DNA of 58,153 nt from Ruminococcaceae bacterium AB4001. GTDB lineage: Bacteria; Bacillota; Clostridia; Saccharofermentanales; Saccharofermentanaceae. The translations under genes and the position numbers were made by a program. The stretch spans positions 1-58,153 of the forward strand of contig JHXJ01000021.1 in NCBI GenBank assembly GCA_000621765.1, in the 5' to 3' direction. Below the pieces are notes generated by a model. The model was not told where the DNA came from. It did no database searches and saw only the letters and a program-made list of their open reading frames with translations. Shown piece by piece: positions 50,686 to 58,153 of the stretch (positions are counted from its first letter, which is position 1; each line of letters opens with the position of its first letter).

Positions 50686-51795
50686 ATGTTTAATAATGCG
50701 ATGGGCCTTATCTTGGCCGACAACAAAAAGATATCTCTGGGCGAGCTCTCCAATCCCCGCGCGCTTTCGGCTATGCCCTTCGGCGGAAGATACAGAATCA
50801 TTGACTTCATGTTATCCAACATGGTCAACTCAGGCGTAAAGAACGTAGGACTTCTTACTTACAACAAGTACAAGTCCCTTATGGACCACACGGGAACCGG
50901 CGGTGCATGGTCATTGGACAGAAAGAACGACGGTCTTCATATCCTGCCGCCTTATGTTAACTCCGAAGCAACCAACATCAGCTCTGACGAAGAGCTCACA
51001 GGCGTTATCGACTTTTTAAGACAGTCGAGGACTCCTTACGTTATCGTTGCAGGCGCTAACGTTATCCTCAACACGACATTTGACTCATTCATCAAGTCAC
51101 ACGAGGAGTCTGGTGCCGATATCTCCGTAATGTATAACCGTGACGGTACTAAGTACGGTAATCCTTCTTACATCCTCGACATCGATGAGGACGGCTTTGT
51201 AAGAGATATGCTCTTCAATCCCGCGAAGGCTACATCCCAGAAGTGCTCACTCGGAATCCTCGTTCTGAGAAAGGATCTTCTTATCGACATCCTCGCACGT
51301 CAGATGGCGCACGGACAGAGCCACTTCGGCATCCATTCCATCGTAAAGATGTTCGATGAGTTCAAGGTACACGGTTTCGAGTATTCCGGCGTAGTCTTGA
51401 GGATCAACAACGTACAGAGCTACTTTAACGCATCTATGTCACTCCTTACTGATTCAGTAAGAAATGACCTTTTCTGGAGCGGAAAGCCTATCTATACAAA
51501 GGTCAAGGATGAGGCACCTACACTTTACTTCGACAATGCCGAGATGAGTGATTCGATCGTATCCGATGGTTGCCGCATCTATGGTAAGGTCGAGAGTTCC
51601 GTTATTTTCAGAAGCGTTACGATCGCTAAGAATACGACCATCAAGAATTGTGTTATCATGCAGGACGTTCACATCTCCGAGAATTGCCATCTTGAGAATG
51701 TCATCCTTGATAAGAATGCATTCGTAAGACCTGGCGTAAGACTTGTAGGACATCCCGACTATCCTATTGTCATAGGAAAAGGAGCAGGTATCTGA
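50686..51795 (+). CDS. glgD: Glucose-1-phosphate adenylyltransferase regulatory subunit GlgD
   Basis: 369 residues. It resembles GlgC (GGRYRIIDFMLSNMVNSGVKNVGLLTYNKYKSL) but the nucleotide loop is degenerate (MGLILADNKKISLGELSNPRALSAMPFGG), lacking GGxGxRL. This is the hallmark of GlgD, which in Firmicutes forms a GlgC/GlgD hetero-oligomer with higher activity. Hexapeptide repeats form the C-terminus. It lies 20 nt after glgC. Confidence 0.93.
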   Translation: MFNNAMGLILADNKKISLGELSNPRALSAMPFGGRYRIIDFMLSNMVNSGVKNVGLLTYNKYKSLMDHTGTGGAWSLDRKNDGLHILPPYVNSEATNISSDEELTGVIDFLRQSRTPYVIVAGANVILNTTFDSFIKSHEESGADISVMYNRDGTKYGNPSYILDIDEDGFVRDMLFNPAKATSQKCSLGILVLRKDLLIDILARQMAHGQSHFGIHSIVKMFDEFKVHGFEYSGVVLRINNVQSYFNASMSLLTDSVRNDLFWSGKPIYTKVKDEAPTLYFDNAEMSDSIVSDGCRIYGKVESSVIFRSVTIAKNTTIKNCVIMQDVHISENCHLENVILDKNAFVRPGVRLVGHPDYPIVIGKGAGI

Positions 51796-51797
51796 TT

Positions 51798-53465
51798 ATG
51801 GAAAAGAATATCAAAGTATTGTTCACTTCGTCCGAGTGCAGTCCGTTCGTTAAAGTCGGCGGTCTGGCTGACGTTGTCGGCAGTCTTCCCGTAGAGCTTA
51901 ACAAGCAGGGCGTTGACGCTAGAGTCATTATCCCGCTTTACAAGAAGATCAAGGTCAAGTACAGCGACAAACTTCATTTCCTCGGATGGAAGATGGTGCA
52001 CATGGGATGGAGATCACTCTATGCAGGTCTCTTCTCCATGGAAGTAAACGGAGTCGTTTTCTACTTCATCGATAACGAATACTATTTCAACTTTGATCAG
52101 ATCTATGTTGATTATGTTTTCGATATCGAGCGTTATTGCTTCTATCAGAGAGCAGTACTGGACTTCATGGGCGACTTCATGAACTTCGAACCCAATGTCC
52201 TTCACTGCAATGACTGGCAGACAGGAATGATGCCGATGCTCCTTGACTGTCACTTCAAAAAGCATGGCTACCACTGTGATGTGCAGACGGTTTATACGAT
52301 CCATAACCTCAAGTATCAGGGCGTTCATTCGATCGATGTCGTCAGAGAGATGCTCGATCTTCCCGATGATTACTTAAGAGAGGATTTCTGCATAAAGGAT
52401 AAGGCCATCAACTTCATGAAGGCCGGTATCGTTTTCTCGAATTCCGTTACGACGGTATCTCCGACATATGCTTATGAGATCATGACCGACTATTACGGTG
52501 AAGGTCTTAACTACACGCTGCAGAAATATGCCTACAAGGTATCAGGTATCCTGAACGGCATGAATGAACTCGAGTACGATCCTTCAAAGGACGAAAAGAT
52601 CCCTATGAAGTATTCGCTCAAGAACTACAAGGAAGGTAAGGCTGCATGCAAGAAATCCCTGCAGGAGCAGCTCAATCTCGATGTTAATCCCGGTGCGCCT
52701 CTCTGCGCCATGATCTCCCGTCTCGTAGACCAGAAGGGATTGGATCTCCTTCTCTATGTTTTGGAAGAGATGCTCTATGACGGCATGCAGGTCGTTATCC
52801 TCGGAACGGGCGATCCGTACTATGAGAGGGCATTGGTCGATATTGCAAACCGCAATCAGGGCAAGATGTGCGCATGCATCGATTTCGACAGCGGACTTGC
52901 GCATACCATCTATGCAGCTTCTGACATCTTCCTTATGCCCAGCATCTTTGAACCCTGTGGTCTTTCACAGCTCTGCTCGATGGCTTACGGTTCAGTTCCG
53001 GTAGTAAGAGAGACAGGCGGTCTTAAGGACACCGTAACACCTTACAACGAATTCACGGGCGAAGGAAACGGATTCTCGTTCGCTAACATCAACGCTCACG
53101 AGTTCCTGTTCGTTACCAAGTATGCCGCTGACATTTACCGTCACAAGCCTGAGGTTTGGGACAAGCTGATCGAGACCGGCATGAAGGGTGACTATTCATG
53201 GAAGAAGAGCGCCGGTGAATATGCAGGACTCTATTCACTTATCACGGGAATCCCGAGGATTGAGAATAAGCCTGAAGCTCCAGTCAAGGAAGCGAAGAAG
53301 GCTGAGGAAGTTCCCGTAAAGAAGGATGAAGGCAAGAAGGAGCCTGCAAAAAAAGAGGCTAAGAAGGCTCCCGCCAAGAGAGCTCCTGCAAAGAAACCTG
53401 CTGCGAAAAAGCCTGTAGAGAAGAAAGCTTCCGACAAGGCTGCAGACAAGAAACCTGAGGCGTAA
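51798..53465 (+). CDS. glgA: Glycogen synthase (GT5) with Lys/Ala/Pro-rich tail
   Basis: 555 residues. KVLFTSSECSPFVKVGGLADVVGSLP gives the ADP-glucose-binding KxGGL motif (Lys19). HCNDWQTGMMPM and the C-terminal PSIFEPCGLSQLCSMAYGSVPVVRETGGL with the E-x7-E catalytic region are typical of GT5. It adds glucose from ADP-glucose to glycogen. The catalytic part ends near residue 480; the remaining about 65 residues are a Lys/Ala/Pro/Glu-rich tail (KKAPAKRAPAKKPAAKKP) not found in usual GlgA. It starts 2 nt after the glgD stop. Confidence 0.94.
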   Translation: MEKNIKVLFTSSECSPFVKVGGLADVVGSLPVELNKQGVDARVIIPLYKKIKVKYSDKLHFLGWKMVHMGWRSLYAGLFSMEVNGVVFYFIDNEYYFNFDQIYVDYVFDIERYCFYQRAVLDFMGDFMNFEPNVLHCNDWQTGMMPMLLDCHFKKHGYHCDVQTVYTIHNLKYQGVHSIDVVREMLDLPDDYLREDFCIKDKAINFMKAGIVFSNSVTTVSPTYAYEIMTDYYGEGLNYTLQKYAYKVSGILNGMNELEYDPSKDEKIPMKYSLKNYKEGKAACKKSLQEQLNLDVNPGAPLCAMISRLVDQKGLDLLLYVLEEMLYDGMQVVILGTGDPYYERALVDIANRNQGKMCACIDFDSGLAHTIYAASDIFLMPSIFEPCGLSQLCSMAYGSVPVVRETGGLKDTVTPYNEFTGEGNGFSFANINAHEFLFVTKYAADIYRHKPEVWDKLIETGMKGDYSWKKSAGEYAGLYSLITGIPRIENKPEAPVKEAKKAEEVPVKKDEGKKEPAKKEAKKAPAKRAPAKKPAAKKPVEKKASDKAADKKPEA

Positions 53466-53480
53466 GGAGAAGAAAGACTG

Positions 53481-55613
53481 ATGCCTTCAGCGAAGACACA
53501 GAACCACAAGAACAATAAGGCGCGGTGCATGCATGCATCGCGCCTTCCTGAGTACAGACAACCGTTCGGTGCAAGACCATGTGCTTCTTCGGTAGATATC
53601 TTTTTCGACTGCTATAAGGAAGCCAGCAACGTAACATTCTGTTACACATATGGTCTTTACAACTTTACTTATCACGAAGAGCCGATGCATCCGACAGAAG
53701 AGCAGGGAAGATACAGGGTCAGCCTGATGCTTCCGTCTGAACCTTCGATCCTGTTTTACTGGTTCAGGTTTAATGTTCCAGGTGGTCTTTCTGATCTTCC
53801 TGACTGCTTTAGAACGACCGTTGAAGGCGATGAGCATTCCGGTAAGTCTCTTATCACGCTGTACTATGGTGCAGCCCCGGATCTCAAGGACGGAGAGGGA
53901 ACTCTTTATACCGAACCGCCGAGAGTCGGAGTAGATGAGGATAAGTATCCTTATGCTTTCCAGATCACGGTCTACAACAGAGAATTCAAGACTCCCGGAT
54001 TCCTTAAGGGAGCAATGATATACCAGATCTTTCCTGACAGATTTGCAAGGGATTCGTCTTTCGATTATCAGAAGATGATCAGTATCGATGACAGGCAGGA
54101 GAGGATCTATCACAACAGCTGGTATGAGGATGTCGATACAAAGGGCAAACCGGAGACGGGTTATCTTGCATGCGACTTCTACGGAGGCAGCTTAAAGGGC
54201 ATCGAAGAGAAGCTCGATTACCTCAAAGAACTGGGTATTACGGTCCTGTATCTGAATCCTATTTTCGAAGCGAGATCATCGCACAGATACGATACGGCTG
54301 ACTATCTTAATGTGGATCCCATACTGGGCGGCACGGAGGCTTTCATAAGCCTTCAGAAAGCATGCAGCGAGCGCGGGATCAGGATAGTGCTCGACGGCGT
54401 ATTCAGCCATACAGGTGCTGACTCTAAGTACTTTAATAAGTTTGACAGATATGAGGGAACAGGCGCATACAGAGCCTTTAGGGACGGCGAAGAGAGCCGT
54501 TACCGTTCCTGGTATAACTTCTACAGGAATGAGGACGGTTCCGTCGGTTACAGATCCTGGTGGGGTTTCCCGGATCTTCCTGATATCAATGAGAATGATC
54601 TTTCTTACCGCGGCTTCATATTCGGTGAGGGTGGAGTAGTCGATACATGGACTTCCCGTGGTGCTTCAGGCTTCAGGCTCGACGTGTCTGATGAACTTCC
54701 TGACAGCTTCATCAGGCAGATGAGGCAGACGGTAAAAGAGAAGACAGGCGGCGAAGGTGCCGTCATCGGCGAAGTCTGGGAAGATGCCTCAAACAAGTGC
54801 AGCTACGGTTCATACCGCGACTTTATGCTCGGCAATACTCACGATTCGGTCATGGGATATACATTCAGGCACATCATCCTGGATTTCCTATGCGGATACA
54901 TAGATGCGGACATAGCTGATGCAAGACTTGAAGGATTCCGCGAACGTTATCCTATGGAAGCGTACTACTCCATGATGAACCTGGTTTCATCGCACGATGT
55001 TCCGCGCATCATGACAGCACTTTCAAAACCGTGCGATACCGATGATAGGGATATCCAGCGCGGGTTCAAGGTGGAAGCGCAGCATTACGATGTCATCTCA
55101 TCTCTTTCGAAGATGGCCTTTGCACTTCAGACATGCTATATAGGTGCGTCATGCATATACTATGGCGATGAGATACTTATGGAAGGCTATAAGGATCCTT
55201 TCAATCGAAGGACGTATCCCTGGAACAGGTTAGACCAAAGACAGCAGGAAGCACTTTTGTATTTCAGACGCATAGCCCGGATCAGGACTGAGAATGAGTG
55301 CTTACGCACGGGTTATTACAAGACTCTGCTTGCTGAAGGCGGTGTATTTGCGTTTGTCAGATATCTTAAGGATGGCCGTGATGCATTCGGCAATGAAGCT
55401 TCCGGCAGCAGGGCGGTCATATTTGTAGCGAACAGATCCGGCAAGCCTGTCTATGTCGACGTCAGCGAGCATTACGGGGATTATGGATGCAAGGTTTCCG
55501 AAGATGACGGTGAGATCCATCCTTTATCGGAGCAGTTTATACTCGGAGGTATCCTCGGAGGCACCAGAAAGATCGGGATCAGGCCCTTTGGGACAACTAT
55601 TCTGATCTACTGA
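53481..55613 (+). CDS. GH13 pullulanase/neopullulanase-type alpha-glucan hydrolase
   Basis: 710 residues. An N-terminal beta domain starts near residue 24 (YRQPFGARPCASSVDIFF) and covers about 24-170, as in CBM34-type neopullulanases. The GH13 barrel has IYQIFPDRFA, VLYLNPIFEARSSHRYDTADY, IVLDGVFSHTG, GFRLDVSDELPDSF (nucleophile Asp), VIGEVWEDASNK (acid/base Glu) and NLVSSHDVPRIM. It likely trims or debranches glycogen or imported maltodextrins. No signal peptide, so cytoplasmic. ATG 53481 is kept because conserved sequence begins soon after; an in-frame ATG at 53529 lies inside a hairpin. The gene stops 8 bp before the IS21 end. Confidence 0.85.
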   Translation: MPSAKTQNHKNNKARCMHASRLPEYRQPFGARPCASSVDIFFDCYKEASNVTFCYTYGLYNFTYHEEPMHPTEEQGRYRVSLMLPSEPSILFYWFRFNVPGGLSDLPDCFRTTVEGDEHSGKSLITLYYGAAPDLKDGEGTLYTEPPRVGVDEDKYPYAFQITVYNREFKTPGFLKGAMIYQIFPDRFARDSSFDYQKMISIDDRQERIYHNSWYEDVDTKGKPETGYLACDFYGGSLKGIEEKLDYLKELGITVLYLNPIFEARSSHRYDTADYLNVDPILGGTEAFISLQKACSERGIRIVLDGVFSHTGADSKYFNKFDRYEGTGAYRAFRDGEESRYRSWYNFYRNEDGSVGYRSWWGFPDLPDINENDLSYRGFIFGEGGVVDTWTSRGASGFRLDVSDELPDSFIRQMRQTVKEKTGGEGAVIGEVWEDASNKCSYGSYRDFMLGNTHDSVMGYTFRHIILDFLCGYIDADIADARLEGFRERYPMEAYYSMMNLVSSHDVPRIMTALSKPCDTDDRDIQRGFKVEAQHYDVISSLSKMAFALQTCYIGASCIYYGDEILMEGYKDPFNRRTYPWNRLDQRQQEALLYFRRIARIRTENECLRTGYYKTLLAEGGVFAFVRYLKDGRDAFGNEASGSRAVIFVANRSGKPVYVDVSEHYGDYGCKVSEDDGEIHPLSEQFILGGILGGTRKIGIRPFGTTILIY
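53517..53546 (+). other. 30-nt palindrome inside the start of the pullulanase gene
   Basis: AAGGCGCG (53517-53524), GTGCATGCATGCAT and CGCGCCTT (53539-53546) form one palindrome, broken only by a G-T pair at 53525/53538. As RNA it would fold into a stem of 13 bp or so, 36 nt after the start codon. No T-run follows, so it is not a standard terminator. Confidence 0.7.
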
Positions 55614-55621
55614 GAGATAAG

Positions 55622-55717
55622 TGAATACGGCGCTTCTTTAGCGCCAGCTCGTCGCTAATTCTTGCGCCACCAAAATCGGTAATTGCTGCGCCACTTCCGT
55701 CGGAATCACAGTGCCAA
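55622..55717. repeat. Left-end inverted repeat and transposase-binding repeats of IS21
   Basis: The terminal TGAATACGGCG is followed by repeats starting GCGCCAG (55641), GCGCCAC (55664), GCGCCAC (55688) and GTGCCAA (55711), spaced 23, 24 and 23 bp. They contain related TCGGTAA/CGTCGGA cores and mirror those at the right end. Confidence 0.8.
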
Positions 55718-55780
55718 ACCTCCGGCAGATATAATATCTGCACGTTCTTATAGAACGAATAATTTATGGAGGTGGCAGAT

Positions 55781-57301
55781 ATGCCAAACTACAAAGAGAT
55801 CGCACGGCTGAAAGCAGCCGGGCAATCGAACAGGGCTATTGCTGATTTTCTTGGGCTATCCAGGAACACAGTAAATGCTGCTGTTGCACGAATTGAAGAT
55901 TCAGGCCTAAGGTTTGAAGATCTTCAAATACTTACCGACGCTCAAATCAATGAAGTGTTTCCGCCGACTTCTGGCCGTAAGGTCGAAGGCGAATACTACA
56001 TGCCTGACTTTGAGCAACTTAAGAAGGAACTGGCAAAGCCCGGAGTAACACTTCAACTCTTATGGGAAGAGTATTCTGACAGGTGCAGGTTATCCGGATT
56101 GAAGCCATACCAGCTTACGCAGTTCAAGAAACACTTCAACGATCACCTGAAGAAGACAGGGTTCAAAGACATTATCCAGCACAAAGCCGGAGAGCAGATC
56201 GAAGTGGATTGGGCAGGCGTACGTCCTTATTGGCAGGATCCTGATTCCGGAGAGAAGGTATATGGCTGGTTGTTTGCGGCAGTTCTTCCGTTCAGCGGTT
56301 TAGGCTTTGCCTATGTTACACCAGACATGAAGATGCCGAGCTGGATACAATGCCATATTAAGATGTACGAGTTCTTTGGCGGTGCTACGACAATACTAAC
56401 ACCAGATAACCTTAAGACAGGTATAACCAAGCATACGCGTGACGAACTCGTTATTAACAGTACTTATCAGGATATGGCTGAGTACTATGGAACAGTAGTT
56501 GTTCCAGCAAGAGTCAGAACTCCCAGAGATAAGAACCAAGTCGAGAATCTTGTATATCAGTTTGAGAAAGATGTTATCGGCAGGCTCCGCAACTGTCAGT
56601 TCTTCTCCATAGATGAATATAACGACCAGTTGCTTCTTGAAGTTGAAAGATTCAACAACAAGCCGTACCAGAAGAAAGAAGGCACAAGGCGTTCCGTATT
56701 TAATGAGGTTGAGAAAGCGACGTTGCGCCCTTTACCTGTGCGGAGATATGAGATGGCGACATACAGAACAGCGATAGTCCAATCGAATTCTCATGTTGCA
56801 TATCAGAAGAACTACTATTCAGTTCCGTATCAGTATCTTGGCAAGGAAGTAACCCTCAAGATAACGTCACATCACCTTACGATCCTCTATAACAAGAATG
56901 TATTAAGCGAGCACGAACTGTTATGGAATAAGATCGGCGCATACTCCACTATACCGACTGATATGCCTCCTCACAGCAATGCATACGGAGAGTGGAACAG
57001 CACGCGGTATCTAAACTGGGCCAAGAATAAAGGACCGAACGTCTATGAAGTGATCTACAGGATATTTGCAAGCTCCAATGTAGAACAACAGCACTACCGA
57101 ACGGTCCATTCCATCCTTAAACTGGCTTCTGCATATTCCGACCAAAGACTAGAAGAAGCCTGCAGGGTTGCTCTTAAGCAAATGAACAGCCCCCGCTACA
57201 AGGATATTAAGCACATTTTAGAGACAGGTGAAGATTTATGTCAACATCAAGAGTCTGCACCAGGCAAATATACGAGAGGCGGTGATTACTTTGGACTCTA
57301 A
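55781..57301 (+). CDS. istA: IS21-family transposase IstA
   Basis: 506 residues from ATG 55781 with GGAGGT seven bases upstream; an ATG at 55766 precedes that site and is unlikely. A helix-turn-helix begins the protein (EIARLKAAGQSNRAIADFLG). The DDE catalytic core includes EQIEVDWAG (Asp), ILTPDNLKTGI (Asp) and TPRDKNQVENLV (Glu). A C-terminal beta-rich domain follows (YSVPYQYLGKEVTLKI). Full length and apparently intact. It cuts and joins the ends with IstB. Confidence 0.93.
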   Translation: MPNYKEIARLKAAGQSNRAIADFLGLSRNTVNAAVARIEDSGLRFEDLQILTDAQINEVFPPTSGRKVEGEYYMPDFEQLKKELAKPGVTLQLLWEEYSDRCRLSGLKPYQLTQFKKHFNDHLKKTGFKDIIQHKAGEQIEVDWAGVRPYWQDPDSGEKVYGWLFAAVLPFSGLGFAYVTPDMKMPSWIQCHIKMYEFFGGATTILTPDNLKTGITKHTRDELVINSTYQDMAEYYGTVVVPARVRTPRDKNQVENLVYQFEKDVIGRLRNCQFFSIDEYNDQLLLEVERFNNKPYQKKEGTRRSVFNEVEKATLRPLPVRRYEMATYRTAIVQSNSHVAYQKNYYSVPYQYLGKEVTLKITSHHLTILYNKNVLSEHELLWNKIGAYSTIPTDMPPHSNAYGEWNSTRYLNWAKNKGPNVYEVIYRIFASSNVEQQHYRTVHSILKLASAYSDQRLEEACRVALKQMNSPRYKDIKHILETGEDLCQHQESAPGKYTRGGDYFGL

Positions 57302-58019
57302 GAAACTCGAAGAGATCACGGCACGCCTTCGTGAGATGAGATTGCCTGTTATGGCCAACCAGATAGTCACAATGTATGAGGCTTCAGAACTCAATGACGT
57401 TATTAAAGTGCTGGATATTATCACTCAGGAAGAACTGATGTCACGTAAGAACAACACTGCTGACAGATACCGTAAATCAGCACACCTGTCTCAAGGCTAT
57501 GCTGAACTATCCGGAATAGACTATTCGCCAGAACGTAAGATAAACGAACGCGTGATTGAGCAGCTTTCTACCGGCACTTATATAGACAAAGCCAGGAATG
57601 TTGTTATCGTGGGTGCATGTGGCACTGGAAAGTCTTACATAGCCAATGCGCTTGCTTCGGCCGCATGCAGGAAACTCCATAGAACCATGTATTGTCGGAT
57701 GTTCGAATTGATCTCGGATATAAAGCATATGGAGATGCCGCGATTGAAACGGCGGTATGTCTCGCCTGATGTCCTTGTTATCGATGACTTTGCTAACACG
57801 CGGATGAGCGAGGATGACGCATTACAGATATTCAAGGTTATGGAGTATCGATATGGCTTTAAGACTACGATTATTGCCTCGCAGCTTGAACCAGCGGAAT
57901 GGCACAATAACTTTGGTGCCAGCCAGCTGGCTGATTCAATACTAGACAGGATCGTCTCGAATGCCTATAAGATTATCTTGAGTGGAGATTCACTGAGACC
58001 GAAGAAACTGGAAGACTGA
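57291..58019 (+). CDS. istB: IS21-family helper ATPase IstB
   Basis: About 242 residues. Walker A is GACGTGKSYIANALA, Walker B VLVIDDFANTRM, with sensor-like IIASQLEPAEW, matching the DnaC/IstB AAA+ family. It helps IstA choose target DNA. The start is uncertain: TTG at 57291 has AGAGGCGGTGA upstream at fair spacing, and a GTG at 57282 is also possible. Either overlaps the istA stop by 11-20 nt, which is the usual coupled arrangement. Confidence 0.9.
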   Translation: MDSKKLEEITARLREMRLPVMANQIVTMYEASELNDVIKVLDIITQEELMSRKNNTADRYRKSAHLSQGYAELSGIDYSPERKINERVIEQLSTGTYIDKARNVVIVGACGTGKSYIANALASAACRKLHRTMYCRMFELISDIKHMEMPRLKRRYVSPDVLVIDDFANTRMSEDDALQIFKVMEYRYGFKTTIIASQLEPAEWHNNFGASQLADSILDRIVSNAYKIILSGDSLRPKKLED

Positions 58020-58027
58020 TTATGCGT

Positions 58028-58053
58028 ATGGGCGCCGGGTAACCGACGCCCAT
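58028..58053 (+). terminator. Intrinsic terminator after istB
   Basis: ATGGGCG (58028-58034) pairs with CGCCCAT (58047-58053), extended by CGG/CCG around GTAA with one mismatch, followed by TTTT. Confidence 0.75.
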
Positions 58054-58054
58054 T

Positions 58055-58151
58055 TTGGCACAATATTTCGCGATTTTAGTGGCTCTGCCTCACCGATTTC
58101 GGTGGCTCAATCCTGACCGACGCAACTGGCTCTAACAGAGCGCCGTATTCA
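58055..58151. repeat. Right-end inverted repeat and transposase-binding repeats of IS21
   Basis: Reverse-oriented copies of the left-end repeats end at TGGCAC (58061), GTGGCTC (58085), GTGGCTC (58108) and CTGGCTC (58132), spaced 24, 23 and 24 bp, before the terminal CGCCGTATTCA. Confidence 0.8.
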
Positions 58152-58153
58152 AT

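Larger units (their letters stand above)
55622..58151 (+). mobile_element. IS21-family insertion sequence (istA, istB)
   Basis: 2,530 bp bounded by TGAATACGGCGCT on the left and its reverse complement AGCGCCGTATTCA on the right, with the TG...CA ends of IS21. It contains istA and istB in order. Multiple 23-24-bp terminal repeats lie at each end. The left flank ends ATAAG (55617-55621), and the two bases after the right end (AT) match the start of a 5-bp ATAAG target duplication, but the window ends before this can be settled. It inserted directly behind the glycogen operon. Confidence 0.9.

Overview
The window looks like a chromosomal segment of an anaerobic, meso-DAP-containing Clostridia (Firmicutes) bacterium. 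The evidence is meso-diaminopimelate dehydrogenase, a ferredoxin-linked 2-oxoacid oxidoreductase, ECF-type vitamin uptake proteins including BioY, a GlgC/GlgD pair, a CotH/VTC surface cluster, and a Tad pilus locus with no outer-membrane secretin. I do not assign a genus; a gut or rumen clostridium is a reasonable inference only. Both ends carry transposon genes: an IS110-family transposase cut by the left edge and an essentially complete IS21-family element at the right edge.

Layout. 1-6.6 kb: transposase remnant, ECF S component, ddh (minus strand), an ATP-grasp protein with a leaderless-looking promoter, bioY under an apparent BirA operator, an ABC exporter pair and a P-loop ATPase. 6.7-10.8 kb: an SPFH protein with zinc ribbons, a secreted cell-wall-binding repeat protein and a zinc-ribbon membrane protein, the three genes separated by strong terminators. 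10.9-16.0 kb: glmM, nagB and a four-gene ferredoxin oxidoreductase operon (4Fe-4S, alpha, beta, gamma). 16.1-24.0 kb: a small membrane protein, a YfcE-type phosphodiesterase, a cytoplasmic LacI-type-sensor/GGDEF protein, the trio VTC polyphosphate-polymerase-like / DUF4956 / CotH, and a GT-C-like membrane protein on the opposite strand.

24.3-40.7 kb is the centrepiece: one uninterrupted co-directional run of eighteen genes. It encodes a Tad (Flp) pilus machine (TadZ-, TadA/CpaF-, TadB- and TadC-like proteins, prepilin peptidase, two TadE-like pseudopilins, a DUF5702-like protein). It also has three tiny pilin-like proteins sharing a GDTN motif, a previously unlisted 30-residue peptide, a TPR/WG-repeat protein and an LRR lipoprotein. 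The same run ends in a phosphothreonine circuit: an FHA protein, a PP2C phosphatase, a transmembrane Ser/Thr kinase and a membrane-anchored tail protein. The FHA protein and the tail protein both carry repeated ETT(V/I)L motifs resembling the ETTS phospho-switch of GarA/OdhI. The arrangement suggests a pilus whose assembly is gated by threonine phosphorylation, analogous in logic to the kinase/phosphatase/FHA control of type VI secretion. It is followed by a giant (about 2,090 aa) surface protein with Ig-like repeats, probably from its own promoter.

47.3-55.6 kb is a glycogen operon: glgB, glgC, glgD, glgA and a GH13 pullulanase-type enzyme. GlgB and GlgA both end in long Lys/Ala/Pro-rich, histone-H1-like tails. 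The IS21 element (55.6-58.15 kb) sits directly behind this operon and has displaced whatever terminator followed it.
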